A stretch of 64,000 nt of DNA. Origin: Hymenobacter armeniacus (lineage in GTDB: Bacteria > Bacteroidota > Bacteroidia > Cytophagales > Hymenobacteraceae). Every line of letters begins with the position of its first letter. The first letter of the stretch is position 1. Below the pieces are notes generated by a model. That model was not told where the DNA came from. It searched no databases and saw only the letters and a program-made list of their open reading frames with translations. The position numbers and the translations under genes are program-made. The stretch is from the NCBI RefSeq assembly GCF_014699055.1, contig NZ_JACXAC010000004.1, forward strand, positions 372,001 through 436,000. Direction: 5' to 3'. Below are positions 1-8,663 of the stretch, in pieces.

Positions 1-301
1 GCTGCAGGGCCTGGCCTTGCAGGGTGTCGGTTTTGCCATCGAAATGGTGCAGCACAGCCGCCACTTCTTCCTTGCCGGCCGGGCGCTCGGCCGTGATTTT
101 CCACTGGCCGGGCTGCACTTCGGTCATTTCCGTGATGACGCCCTGGCTGTAGCTTTCGCCGCCCCAGCTGCCTTCGGCGCCGTTGTCGTCGCGGCGGTTG
201 TCGTTGGAGCAGGCGGGCAGGGCGAGGCCCAGGCTGCTGGCCGCGGCAATCAGCAGCACGTTGCGGCGCCAGTCGCCGAGGAGGTGGAAGTGCTTTTTCA
301 T
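1..301 (-). CDS. Lipoprotein, C-terminus beyond window edge
   Basis: About 100 codons are visible, starting with ATG at 301 and running off the left edge. The N-terminus has a short basic stretch, a hydrophobic segment (about residues 15-29) and a lipobox-like LPAC with Cys at about 31. This indicates a signal peptidase II lipoprotein. The mature part begins with an Asn/Asp/Arg-rich linker followed by an acidic region; I recognise no domain. The start codon abuts the left arm of the inverted repeat at 303-509, so little room remains for a promoter between gene and repeat. Function unknown. Confidence 0.7.
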   Translation of the reverse strand, partial: MKKHFHLLGDWRRNVLLIAAASSLGLALPACSNDNRRDDNGAEGSWGGESYSQGVITEMTEVQPGQWKITAERPAGKEEVAAVLHHFDGKTDTLQGQALQ

Positions 302-302
302 A

Positions 303-509
303 GTCTGAACCACGGATTCATCCGGATTTTTCGGATTGAACGGATTTTGTGGATAGTATTGAGATTAGACGGGAGCGAAATTGAATAGGTCGAAAGCTTC
401 AATCGGCTGGCGGTCGGCTTTGTGCCGAATGTAAGGGGGCGGGTTGGTCGGACAGTCTTCCACAAAATCCGTGGAATCCAAAAAATCCGGATGAATCCGT
501 GGTTCAGAC
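303..509. repeat. Inverted repeat, CCACGGATTC family, copy 1
   Basis: Arms 303-353 and 459-509 are imperfect reverse complements. Both begin GTCTGAACCACGGATTC when read from the outside and end with GATTTTGTGGA on the inside. A unique spacer of about 105 bases lies between. Each arm contains repeated GGATTT/CGGATT words. A second copy lies at 51425-51620. The right arm overlaps the msrC stop codon (TGA in GTCTGA). The spacer holds no gene. Confidence 0.85.
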
Positions 510-989
510 AAACCACTGGCCCGCCAGCTGCATGAGCTGCTCCAGGGCAGCTTGGTCGTCGTGGTCGAAATCGTTGAGCTGGTCACTGTCCACATCCAGC
601 ACGGCCATTACTTGTTCGTTCTTGAAAATGGGCACTACGATTTCCGACTTCGACTCCGAGCTGCAGGCAATGTGGCCGGGAAAGGCTTCCACGTCGGGCA
701 CCAGCAGGGTTTCGGCCCGGGCCCAGCTGGCGCCGCACACGCCCTTGCCATGCCGGATGCGGGTGCAAGCAATAGGTCCCTGGAAGGGCCCCAGCACGAG
801 CTCATCGCCTTTCACGAGGTAGAACCCCACCCAGAAAAACCCAAATGCCTGCCGCAGCGCTGCGGCCGTGTTGGCGAGGTTGGCGGTGAGGTCGGGCTCG
901 CCGGTGGTGAGGGCTTCAATTTGGGGCAGCAGCTGCCGGTATTGCTCGGCTTTGGTGAGCGTGGCGTCGAGGGAGAGGGTTTCGGCCAT
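504..989 (-). CDS. msrC: Free methionine-(R)-sulfoxide reductase (GAF fold)
   Basis: This 161-residue single GAF-domain protein matches the fRMsr family, which reduces free methionine-R-sulfoxide in the cytosol with thioredoxin as donor. The three family cysteines are present at 75, 85 and 109 (IACTRI, GVCG, HIACS). Their spacing is the same as that of Cys84/94/118 in the E. coli enzyme. The segment SESKSEIVVP is also typical. The ATG at 989 gives the full family length. The stop TGA lies inside the arm of the repeat at 303-509. No partner gene is adjacent; ribD follows upstream on the same strand after about 100 bases. Confidence 0.92.
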   Translation of the reverse strand: MAETLSLDATLTKAEQYRQLLPQIEALTTGEPDLTANLANTAAALRQAFGFFWVGFYLVKGDELVLGPFQGPIACTRIRHGKGVCGASWARAETLLVPDVEAFPGHIACSSESKSEIVVPIFKNEQVMAVLDVDSDQLNDFDHDDQAALEQLMQLAGQWFV

Positions 990-1091
990 GGAAAATGTGC
1001 GAAGTCAGGACTCGCGGAATGTTGGAAGGCAAATGATTAATCGGGAAGAGGCGCCAGCCATTACAGGCATTACGGCGATGAACGTGGGCGG

Positions 1092-2126
1092 CTACTCGTT
1101 TACGTACCAGAACAGCTCATCGGGGCCAACGTTTGTGCGGCTGCGCAGGCCGCTGAACCCGATGCGCGGCGCCGCAATGCCCTGGCCCAGCTTGGTGGGC
1201 GCGCGAAACACGCGGATTTCGTCCCACAAACCGGCCTGCAGCAGGGCATTGAGCACCGTGGGGCCGCCCTCCACCAGCACCGACTGCACCTGCCGCTGGT
1301 GCAGGTCGGCCAGCATTTGCGGGATGAGGTCGTCGGCTTCCGACAAGGTCACGAGGTCGAGGTTGGCCTTGTGGTAGGGCTGGCGGTAGGTGTAGATGAG
1401 TGTGGGCTGGGAGCCGTCGAGCAGGTTGTGCGTGGGCGGCAGGCTTAGGTTTTTGTCGATGACGAGGCGCGTGGGCTGGGGGCCGGGCCAGTCGCGCACG
1501 TTCAGGCGGGGGTTGTCGTGCAGGGCCGTGCGGGTGCCCACCAAGATGGCCTGTTCCTCGGCCCGCCACTGATGGGTGAGCAAGTTGGCCTGCGGCGAGC
1601 TGATGCGGATGGGCTGGAAGTACTTGCCGGCCAGAAAGCCGTCGGCCGTTTCGGCCCATTTCAGCACCAGGTAAGGCCGCTTCTTTTCGTGAAAGGTGAA
1701 GAAGCGGCGATTCAGCCAGCGGCCTTCCGGGGCCAGCAGGCCGGTCTCGACGCGCACGCCGGCGGCGCGCAGCTTTTCCAGGCCGCGGCCGTCCACCAGC
1801 GGAAAAGGGTCTTCGTTGCATACCACCACTTCGGGCACACCCTTGGCAAGGAGCAGGTCGGCGCAGGGCGGCGTCTTGCCGTGGTGGGCGCAGGGCTCCA
1901 GCGTCACGTACACGCGGGCTTGCTTCAGCAGCTCCTGGTCGGCCACGGCGGCCAGGGCGTTCACTTCGGCGTGCGGGTCGCCGTATTGCTTGTGCCAACC
2001 CTCGCCGATGATGCGGCCCTGGTGCGTCACCACGCAGCCCACCAAGGGGTTGGGCCGGGCGTGGCCGGTGCCGAGGTGAGCCAGCTGAAGCGCGCGGCTC
2101 ATGCAGGAAACGTCGTCGATTTTCAT
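1092..2126 (-). CDS. ribD: Bifunctional riboflavin deaminase/reductase RibD
   Basis: The protein has 344 residues, counted from the ATG at 2126 (MKIDDVS). The frame stays open upstream to 2225, but that extension would run into prmC. The N-terminal deaminase domain has the zinc and catalytic signature HAE at 52-54 and PCAHHGKTPPC with Cys79 and Cys88. The C-terminal half is the RibD reductase domain. The enzyme carries out the second and third steps after GTP cyclohydrolase II in riboflavin synthesis, deamination and then side-chain reduction. It is divergent from prmC with only 55 bases between starts. No other rib gene is nearby and I saw no FMN riboswitch. Confidence 0.95.
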   Translation of the reverse strand: MKIDDVSCMSRALQLAHLGTGHARPNPLVGCVVTHQGRIIGEGWHKQYGDPHAEVNALAAVADQELLKQARVYVTLEPCAHHGKTPPCADLLLAKGVPEVVVCNEDPFPLVDGRGLEKLRAAGVRVETGLLAPEGRWLNRRFFTFHEKKRPYLVLKWAETADGFLAGKYFQPIRISSPQANLLTHQWRAEEQAILVGTRTALHDNPRLNVRDWPGPQPTRLVIDKNLSLPPTHNLLDGSQPTLIYTYRQPYHKANLDLVTLSEADDLIPQMLADLHQRQVQSVLVEGGPTVLNALLQAGLWDEIRVFRAPTKLGQGIAAPRIGFSGLRSRTNVGPDELFWYVNE

Positions 2127-2168
2127 GGCCGCGAAGGTAGGAACGGGGGCGTGGCTGGGCCCGCCCGC

Positions 2169-2176
2169 TACCTTTG
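2169..2176 (+). promoter_or_regulatory. Bacteroidota -7 box for prmC
   Basis: TACCTTTG matches the Bacteroidota -7 consensus TAnnTTTG and ends five bases before the prmC ATG at 2182. With the usual box-to-start distance the transcript would begin at or next to the ATG. A clear -33 TTG is not visible. Confidence 0.5.
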
Positions 2177-2181
2177 CCCCG

Positions 2182-3036
2182 ATGACTTTACGCGACGCCA
2201 CCGCCTCCCTGACCGCTGCGCTCACGGCCCTCTACCCCGAGTCGGAAGCCGATGCCATTGCCCGCATGGTGCTCCAGCACCTGCTGCACCTCGATGGCCT
2301 GCACTTCATGATGGCCGCCTCGCAGCCGGTGCAGCCCAGCGTGTTGGCGCAGCTGCCGGCCCTGCAAACCCGCCTGCTGGCCCACGAGCCGGTGCAGTAC
2401 GTGCTGGGCACGGCCTACTTCGCCGGCATGGAGCTGGAAGTGACGCCCGCCACCCTCATCCCGCGCCCCGAAACCGAAGAGTTGGTTCGGCTAATTGAGC
2501 GTGAGCAGGGCACCACGCCCGGGCGGCGCGTGCTGGACGTAGGCACCGGCTCGGGCTGCCTGGCCCTGGCGCTGGCCCGCGTCTTGCCCGTCGCCGAGGT
2601 GCTGGCCGTCGACATTTCGCCCGAAGCCCTGGCCGTGGCCCGGCGCAATGCCGCGCTGTGGGCCCCCGCCGTGGCCTTTCAGCAAGTAGATATTCTGCAA
2701 GACCTGCCCACTGGCGTGCCGCCCGGCTCGCTGGACGTGCTGGTGAGCAACCCGCCTTACGTGCGCGAAAGTGAGCGCACCCAGATGCGCGACAACGTGC
2801 TGGCCTGGGAGCCGGCCACGGCGCTCTTCGTGCCCGACGACGACCCACTGCTGTTCTACCGCCGCCTCACCGAAATCGGCCACGAGCTGCTGCGCCCCGG
2901 TGGGGCCATCTACTTCGAAATCAACGAGGCCTTAGGCCAGGAAACCGCCGACCTGCTCACGCAGCGCGGCTTTGCCGAAGTGCGCGTGCAGGAGGACATA
3001 TTTGGGAAGGCGCGGGTGGTGAGAGGGGAGAAATAA
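2182..3036 (+). CDS. prmC: Release factor glutamine N5-methyltransferase PrmC
   Basis: The protein has 284 residues. It methylates the Gln of the GGQ motif in peptide chain release factors using S-adenosylmethionine. The sequence shows the family motif IPRPETEELV, a SAM-binding loop DVGTGSGCLALA, and the catalytic NPPY at 190-193. The upstream ATG at 2101 in the same frame would overlap ribD and add 27 atypical residues, so 2182 is preferred. It also follows directly after a TACCTTTG box. The length is normal for the family. Confidence 0.95.
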   Translation: MTLRDATASLTAALTALYPESEADAIARMVLQHLLHLDGLHFMMAASQPVQPSVLAQLPALQTRLLAHEPVQYVLGTAYFAGMELEVTPATLIPRPETEELVRLIEREQGTTPGRRVLDVGTGSGCLALALARVLPVAEVLAVDISPEALAVARRNAALWAPAVAFQQVDILQDLPTGVPPGSLDVLVSNPPYVRESERTQMRDNVLAWEPATALFVPDDDPLLFYRRLTEIGHELLRPGGAIYFEINEALGQETADLLTQRGFAEVRVQEDIFGKARVVRGEK

Positions 3037-3041
3037 GTCCC

Positions 3042-3090
3042 AACCCTGTCATCCTTCGCGGCGCAGACGCCAGGTGAGGATGACAAGGTT
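3042..3090. terminator. Inverted repeat between convergent prmC and pectate lyase
   Basis: AACCCTGTCATCCT (3042-3055) pairs imperfectly with AGGATGACAAGGTT (3077-3090). The loop is about 21 bases and GC-rich. The hairpin lies six bases after the prmC stop and six bases before the stop of the convergent pectate lyase gene. It may act as a terminator in both directions, although the U-tract is weak. The GTCATCCT word resembles a dispersed repeat rather than a classical terminator. Confidence 0.5.
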
Positions 3091-3095
3091 AATAA

Positions 3096-5090
3096 TTACT
3101 CCACCTGCAGCTTCTCGCGGTAGGTGCCCCCCGTGGTGGTCACCTCGTAGAAATACAGCCCGGCGGGCAGCTTGGCATTCTGGTACTCAAAGCGGTGCGT
3201 GCCGCTGCCGAAGACTGCGCGACCTGTGGCCACTTCGGCTACTTTGGCGCCGCTGGTGCTGTAGAGCACAATGCGCACGGGGCCCGGCGTGAGCTGCGTC
3301 ACGTCAAACGTCACGGAGCCGGCCATGGGGTTGGGGAAGGCCTGGGCTTGCGGGGCCGCGGCACCGGAGCTTTGCCGGGCAGCCAGCACCTGAATGGTGC
3401 CCACGGCGTTGGCGCAGTTGGTGGGCACGATGCGGTTGCCGGTGATTTCCAGCCAGTCGATGTCGGCAAACGAAGCGGCCGTGGTGGTTTCCAGGCGGAT
3501 TTCGTTCACGCCGTTGTCCAGCGTCACGTTTTGGGTGGCGAGGGCGAAGGTGGTGCTGTTGGCCGTGCGGGGGAACGGCGCGGCGGCGTTCACCACCACG
3601 CCGTTCACCACGAGCTTGCCGGTGAAGCCCGAACTGGCGCTGCTGTTGGTGTAGCGCCATTTCAGCTCGTAGGCGCCCGCCGGCGTCACCTCCACTTTCC
3701 ACACGATGGCCTTGGCGGCCGAGTTGCTCAGGTTGATGACCGCGCCGTTGTCGGCGCCGGTGTTCTGGCTGATGGCGCCGTCGAAGCTGCACAGGCCGGT
3801 GAGGGGCGTGTTGGTGTCCTCGATGCGGATGAGCGGGCCCGCCGCGCCCGTGCCCGGAATGAGCGTGAACGTGGCCCGCAGCACCTTGCTGTTTTTCACC
3901 CGGAACGTGAGCGGGTTGGTGGTGGCGGTGGTGTCGCCGCTCCAGCCGGCAAACTGCCAGCCGGTGGCGGGCGTGGCCGTCAGCGTCACCGACTGGCCCA
4001 GGGCATACGTGCCGCTGGCCGGCGCCACCGTGCCCTGGCCCAGCGCCGAGGCCGTGACGGCAAACGTGCCCGGCGCCAGCGTGGGGCCCACCTTGCCAAT
4101 GCCGGCATTGGCCAGCACAATGGCCGGCACGTCGGGCGCCGCGTTCAGCACGCCGCTGTACGCGTACGGAATGGCCAGTGTGCAGGCCGTGAGCACGTGC
4201 ACGTCGGAGGCGTACACGAAGGGACTGTTCACCAAGGTATTGCCTGAAATGTCGCCGAAGCCGTCCTGCGGGCTGTAGGCGGCCACGTAGGGGTTGCGGG
4301 CGTTTTCGAAGTAGTTGTTCTCTATTTTGAGGCAGGCGCCCATGCGCGAGTTCACGCAGGTGGAAGCAATGTCCTTGTAGTAGTTGTTGAATACGTGCCC
4401 GGTGCCGAAGCGAAACAGCGGCAGGCGCGAGTTGATGTTTTCGAAGCGGTTGTGGTGGTAGGTGATTTTGCGGTCGAAGTTGTCGGTTTCGGTGAAGCCG
4501 CAGAGGCTGGCCTTCCAGCCGTCGTGCAGGTAGTTCCAGGAGTAGGTGATATACTGGCAGTCGGCCTTGGCGTCGAGCAGGCCGTCGTAGTCGTCGGTGC
4601 CCACGCCCTGGTACACGTTGTACATCTCGCAGTGGTCCACCCACACGTGGTCGGCCGGGCCCTCGATGCCGATGCAGTCGCCGTCGCCGGTGCCGGCCAG
4701 CACGTTGTGCACCTTCACGTTCTGAATAATGATGTTGCTGGCCCGAAACACCTTGATGCCGATGCCATTGAACTCGCCCAGCCGGTCGAAGCCGATGATG
4801 GACAGGTTGCTCACGTCCTTCACGTCAATCTTGCTCAGGCCCGGCGAGTTGGCCAGCGTGATGGGGCCGTTGACGTAGATGGTGAGCGGCTGCGCGCCCT
4901 TGGTTTTGATGGCGTTTTGCAGGGCCGTGCCGGTGTTGACCGTCACGGAGGTGCCGCCGGCGCCCCCCGTGGTGCCCGTCGTCATCGAAGCGAAGCCAAA
5001 CAAGCCAAACGTGGCCCCGGGCGTTTGGGCCGCGGCGGGAAGCCAGCCGATAAGTGCCAGGAAAGCAGCGAAAAGTAAGGATGTTTTCAT
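3096..5090 (-). CDS. Secreted modular pectate lyase (PL1) with T9SS sorting domain
   Basis: This 664-residue secreted protein has a signal peptide at 1-22. A right-handed beta-helix PL1 pectate lyase domain spans about 30-320. An InlB-type B-repeat module follows at about 338-412 (WQFAGWSGD), then a CBM35/CBM6-like sugar-binding module at about 418-555. The end is a type IX C-terminal sorting domain at about 585-664 (FPNPMAGSVTF, LPAGLYFYEV). Candidate calcium ligands are Asp169 and Asp173 (DYDGLLDAK), with Lys193 and the RLPLFRFG arginines 222/227 as catalytic candidates. PL1 enzymes cleave polygalacturonate by beta-elimination. The gene stands alone, 50 kb from the other pectin genes in the window. 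Confidence 0.92.
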   Translation of the reverse strand: MKTSLLFAAFLALIGWLPAAAQTPGATFGLFGFASMTTGTTGGAGGTSVTVNTGTALQNAIKTKGAQPLTIYVNGPITLANSPGLSKIDVKDVSNLSIIGFDRLGEFNGIGIKVFRASNIIIQNVKVHNVLAGTGDGDCIGIEGPADHVWVDHCEMYNVYQGVGTDDYDGLLDAKADCQYITYSWNYLHDGWKASLCGFTETDNFDRKITYHHNRFENINSRLPLFRFGTGHVFNNYYKDIASTCVNSRMGACLKIENNYFENARNPYVAAYSPQDGFGDISGNTLVNSPFVYASDVHVLTACTLAIPYAYSGVLNAAPDVPAIVLANAGIGKVGPTLAPGTFAVTASALGQGTVAPASGTYALGQSVTLTATPATGWQFAGWSGDTTATTNPLTFRVKNSKVLRATFTLIPGTGAAGPLIRIEDTNTPLTGLCSFDGAISQNTGADNGAVINLSNSAAKAIVWKVEVTPAGAYELKWRYTNSSASSGFTGKLVVNGVVVNAAAPFPRTANSTTFALATQNVTLDNGVNEIRLETTTAASFADIDWLEITGNRIVPTNCANAVGTIQVLAARQSSGAAAPQAQAFPNPMAGSVTFDVTQLTPGPVRIVLYSTSGAKVAEVATGRAVFGSGTHRFEYQNAKLPAGLYFYEVTTTGGTYREKLQVE

Positions 5091-5394
5091 GCGAGGAATT
5101 GGGTGGGGAAGAGGTTAGCCAGCAGTAATAGTAAGGGCCAGATGGGCGGAAATTGGCTGGTTGTCCGGAGTAAATTCGTGCAATCGATGTCGGGAACGTT
5201 GCCGGCCTGATAAAGCCTCAGATTACCAGTTTTTCAGAGGCGGCTAACGTGCTGCTTTCATGGGCCATGGCGGGGCTCTAGTGGGCTGGCGCTAATGGCG
5301 GTATAAGCAAAATCTATCGAACGCCGGGCCTTCTTTCGGCGTTCTTCGCGCAGCAAACCGACATTTTTCTTCCACTATTCAGCGCATTATTTCC
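5091..5394. other. Divergent intergenic region, pectate lyase/catalase
   Basis: About 300 bases without a convincing gene, separating two divergently transcribed genes and presumably holding both promoters. A hairpin GAACGCCG (5319-5326) / CGGCGTTC (5337-5344) lies 50 bases before the katalase ATG and could be part of its leader. I saw no exact TAnnTTTG box. Confidence 0.5.
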
Positions 5395-7053
5395 ATGAGC
5401 GAACAGCAAAATCCCACGTCCGGCGACGGCACGGGCACGGCCGTGAACGGGGCCGGCACCTCGCAGGACGGCCGCCTCGCCGCCGGCGAAAACGCCCAGA
5501 CCCTCACCACCCGCCAGGGCCACCCCCTCACCAACAACCAAAACACCCGCACCGTGGGCAACCGCGGCCCGGCCATGCTCGAGAACTACCAGTTCATTGA
5601 GAAAATCAGCCACTTCGACCGGGAGCGCGTGCCCGAGCGCGTGGTGCACGCCCGCGGCGCCGGCGCCCACGGCGTGTTCGAAGCCTACGGCAAAGTGGGC
5701 GACGAGCCCATTGCGAAATACACCCGCGCCAAGCTGTTCAACACGGCCGGCAAAGAAACGCCTGTGTTCGTGCGCTTCAGCACAGTGGGCCACGGCGGCC
5801 ACTCGCCCGAAACCCTGCGCGACCCGCGCGGCTTCGCAGTGAAGTTCTACACCGAAGACGGCAACTGGGACTTGGTGGGCAACAACCTGAAGGTGTTCTT
5901 CATCCGCGACGCCATGAAGTTTCCGGACCTCATTCATTCGCAGAAGCCCGACCCGGTGCACAACCGCCAGACCGGCGAGCGCATCTTCGACTTCATCTCG
6001 AACACGCCGGAAGCCATGCACATGGTGAGCTTCCTCTTCTCACCCTGGGGCATTCCGGCCAACTACCGCCAGATGCAGGGCTCAGGCGTGAACACCTACA
6101 AGTGGGTGAACCAGCACGGCGACGCCGTGCTGGTGAAGTACCACTGGGAGCCGCAGCAGGGCATCAAAAACCTAACTGCGGCCGAAGCCGAAGCCATTCA
6201 GGCCAAGAACTTCAACCACGCCACGCAGGACCTGTTCGAGAACATTGAGAAGGGCAACTTCCCCAAGTGGGAGCTGCGCGTGCAGATAATGAGCGACGAC
6301 GAGCACCCGGAGCTGGACTTCGACCCGCTCGACGACACCAAAATCTGGCCCGAAGACCAGTTCCCGCACCTGTCCGTGGGCATGATGACCCTGAACCGCA
6401 ACCCGGAAAACTACTTCGCCGAGGTGGAGCAGTCGGCGTTCGGCACGGGCGTGCTGGTGGATGGCCTCGATTTCTCCGACGACAAGATGCTGCAAGGCCG
6501 CACCTTCTCGTACTCGGACACCCAGCGCTACCGCGTGGGCACCAACTACTTGCAGCTGCCCATCAACGCGCCCAAAAAGCACGTGGCCACCAACCAGCGC
6601 GACGGCCAGATGGCCTACCACGTGGACTCGGCCCCCGGCCAGAACAACCACGTCAACTACGAGCCCAGCTCGCTGAATGGCCTGAAGGAGGCGCCCCGCA
6701 CGGCGCCCGACCACATGCCGCAGTACAGCGGCCGCCTGATGCGCCAGACCATTGACCGCCAGAACAACTTCAAGCAAGCCGGTGAGCGCTACCGCCTGCA
6801 CGAAGACTGGGAGCGCGACGACCTCATCAACAACATGGTGGGCGCCCTCGCCACCGCCAACCGCACCGTGAGCGACAAGATGGTGGAGCTGTGCACCAAC
6901 TGCGATGCCGACTGGGGCCGCCGCCTGGCCGAAGGCTTGGCAGCTGCCCGCGCCGGCCAGAACGCCGAAGGCGGCAACCAGCACAACGAAGCCCAGGGCT
7001 CGAAAGCAGCGGCCGAAGCCGAGGCGGTAGCCCACGACGCCAAGCCGTATTAA
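5395..7053 (+). CDS. Monofunctional haem catalase
   Basis: The protein has 552 residues and degrades hydrogen peroxide to water and oxygen. The distal haem motif [20 protein letters not shown] and the LVGNN asparagine segment are present. The proximal haem-ligand tyrosine lies in [12 protein letters not shown] at about residue 373. The core resembles small-subunit catalases of about 480 residues. It carries a low-complexity N-terminal extension of about 50 residues (Gly/Thr/Asn) and an Ala/Glu-rich tail of about 40 residues, both probably disordered. No signal peptide is seen, so it should be cytosolic. A strong hairpin terminator follows at 7066. Confidence 0.95.
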   Translation: MSEQQNPTSGDGTGTAVNGAGTSQDGRLAAGENAQTLTTRQGHPLTNNQNTRTVGNRGPAMLENYQFIEKISHFDRERVPERVVHARGAGAHGVFEAYGKVGDEPIAKYTRAKLFNTAGKETPVFVRFSTVGHGGHSPETLRDPRGFAVKFYTEDGNWDLVGNNLKVFFIRDAMKFPDLIHSQKPDPVHNRQTGERIFDFISNTPEAMHMVSFLFSPWGIPANYRQMQGSGVNTYKWVNQHGDAVLVKYHWEPQQGIKNLTAAEAEAIQAKNFNHATQDLFENIEKGNFPKWELRVQIMSDDEHPELDFDPLDDTKIWPEDQFPHLSVGMMTLNRNPENYFAEVEQSAFGTGVLVDGLDFSDDKMLQGRTFSYSDTQRYRVGTNYLQLPINAPKKHVATNQRDGQMAYHVDSAPGQNNHVNYEPSSLNGLKEAPRTAPDHMPQYSGRLMRQTIDRQNNFKQAGERYRLHEDWERDDLINNMVGALATANRTVSDKMVELCTNCDADWGRRLAEGLAAARAGQNAEGGNQHNEAQGSKAAAEAEAVAHDAKPY

Positions 7054-7065
7054 TCTCAATTAAGC

Positions 7066-7113
7066 AGGCAACAAAAAAGGGCTCCCAATGGCGGGAGCCC
7101 TTTTTTGTTGCCT
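7066..7113. terminator. Bidirectional terminator
   Basis: AGGCAACAAAAAAGGGCTCCC pairs with GGGAGCCCTTTTTTGTTGCCT around an AATGGC loop. A/T tracts on both sides make it usable for the convergent catalase and T9SS protein genes. Confidence 0.93.
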
Positions 7114-7124
7114 GGTCGGGAAGG

Positions 7125-8189
7125 TTATTTCTGCACTTCGACCCGTGCAAAGCGCGAATGCTGCCCGTTCTGGATGCGCACCAAGTACAGGCCCTGGCGC
7201 AGGTCCGGGCGGTTTACGGCAAAGTCGCGCTGCTCACCGGCTTCAAGCTGGCCGTTGAAAAGCTGGCTCACTAAGTTGCCTTGCATGTCGAACAGGCTGA
7301 CTTGCACGGGGCCAGTAGCAGCAGCCTGCACGTGTACCTGGAACTGGCCGCTGGTGGCGGGGTTGGGCGAGGTCTGAGCCACCACATCGGGGTTGGTAGC
7401 GCGGATGGCGCTGCTCTCGTTCTTGGGAGCAGCAGCCATCAGGGAAGAACCACCGGCGCCGCAATCGCCGTAGGAGTCGCCGTGGGCCAAGTGGGCGGCC
7501 ACGGCTGCTTGGGCCACGCAGATTTGGTGGCCGTTGTGGCAGAGGTTAATTTTATCGCCGTGGGGGCCGCAGGCGGCATTCACCACCGTCACGGTGGCGG
7601 TGCTGGTGGTGGTTTCGCCACAACCCGAAACGGTGAGCTTTACGGTGTAGGTGCCCGGCGTGAGCGTGAGCGAAGCCACGGCCGGCTGGCCGTAAGAAGC
7701 CGTTACGTACAGGCTTTTGGGGTATACTCCGTAACAAGGGTCGCCGCCGAAGGTGGAATTCTCAACCGGAATCGATGCGGAGTTTTTGCCCAGCAGATAG
7801 GACTCTACCACGGCTTTGCTGGTAGGCGCGCTGCAGCCGGTGGTGGTGCCGTAGTTGGCGTATTCCACCGAAGTGAAGACCTGTCTGGCCGGGGCGGCGA
7901 TGTTGAGTTTGATTCCCCCGCCCTCCTGCTGGGAAGTGGTGATGCTGCCTTCCTGGCCCGTGACAAGGGAAACCAACTGGGTGGTTTGGCTGCAACCGCT
8001 CACCACCGGGCTCAGGGTGGCGGGAGTGATGGTGGCCGTGCCGCCAGCGCCGGTCAGCACCGTCGTGCTGGAGGTGGTGGCCGCAAGGCTGGCTGGCGCT
8101 AGGGGAGTGGCCTGGGCCGCGCCTCCGAGGAGGTAAGTCATCAGGGCTCCGGCAAATGCAAGAGTGCGAGAGTAGTGGTTTGTCAACAT
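7125..8189 (-). CDS. T9SS-sorted surface protein, Cys-rich CHNG module
   Basis: Start ATG at 8189 (MLTNHYSRT) gives a 354-residue protein with a normal signal peptide; the in-frame start at 8279 would precede it with 30 unlikely residues. The middle is Thr/Ser-rich and contains an Ig-like or PKD-like stretch (VASLTLTPGTYTVKLTV). A short Cys/His motif follows: LCHNGHQICV then AHLAHGDSYGDC. I know this motif from other Bacteroidota surface proteins, where its role is unclear. The last 80 residues are a type IX sorting domain (TSPNPATSGQFQV, LRQGLYLVRI). It is exported and probably anchored on the cell surface. Function unknown. Confidence 0.85.
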   Translation of the reverse strand: MLTNHYSRTLAFAGALMTYLLGGAAQATPLAPASLAATTSSTTVLTGAGGTATITPATLSPVVSGCSQTTQLVSLVTGQEGSITTSQQEGGGIKLNIAAPARQVFTSVEYANYGTTTGCSAPTSKAVVESYLLGKNSASIPVENSTFGGDPCYGVYPKSLYVTASYGQPAVASLTLTPGTYTVKLTVSGCGETTTSTATVTVVNAACGPHGDKINLCHNGHQICVAQAAVAAHLAHGDSYGDCGAGGSSLMAAAPKNESSAIRATNPDVVAQTSPNPATSGQFQVHVQAAATGPVQVSLFDMQGNLVSQLFNGQLEAGEQRDFAVNRPDLRQGLYLVRIQNGQHSRFARVEVQK

Positions 8190-8590
8190 AGTTAAGTTGA
8201 AAAAAGGGTTTTGTAGGCGACGGTTACACCCCAGCTGGTAAGGGCGTTTGGGGTATGAGTAAGTCACTAATTGGAACAAACATATTGTAGATAATTTGCA
8301 AATAAATCATATAATATTACATAATTAGAAAGTTTATAGTTTGCCAAAATGAAGTAAGTCATTGTATAAATCGTTTTTGCTGCTTACTGCTTGCTCATGA
8401 AGCGGACATTGCGTTATATATGGAATTTGTACTGACTGAATGTGCTTGGATAATTTATATAGTTACTTTTTGGATTACACTTGTGCTTATAAGATGCCTC
8501 GCAGTTAGCGCTATCGGTCACAACTGCGCCATCGGTTGGGTTTGCTGTCGGGACTGAATAAGTAGCTCAAGTCGCTAGGCTCTATCGACT
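8190..8590. other. AT-rich gene-free leader region
   Basis: About 400 bases with no supported gene. The part from 8270 to 8510 is strikingly AT-rich (runs such as AAATCATATAATATTACATAATTAG) in a GC-rich chromosome. It lies upstream of the T9SS surface protein gene and probably holds its promoter or an H-NS/IHF-type protein binding region. Confidence 0.45.
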
Positions 8591-8640
8591 TCAACCAACA
8601 AAAAGGGCTCTCAGCAATGAGAGCCCTTTTTGTTGGTTGA
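8591..8640. terminator. Near-perfect hairpin terminator
   Basis: TCAACCAACAAAAAGGGCTC (first 20 bases of the arm) is mirrored exactly by the right arm ending GTTGGTTGA. The arms are 23 bp with a GCAA loop, and A and T tracts on either side. It lies downstream of the hydrolase gene at 8664 (minus strand). Confidence 0.92.
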
Positions 8641-8663
8641 AAAAGGTATTAGGAATAGGGGGC

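Noticed and set aside
17..388. Plus-strand ORF over the edge lipoprotein
   Set aside because: The minus strand encodes a signal peptide and lipobox; the plus ORF runs into the inverted repeat.
1092..1160. FMN riboswitch near ribD
   Set aside because: The sequence upstream of the ribD start is only 55 bases to prmC and has no RFN-type conserved blocks.
2101..2181. Longer PrmC from ATG 2101
   Set aside because: It would overlap the ribD start and contain the -7 box; the extension is unlike the family.
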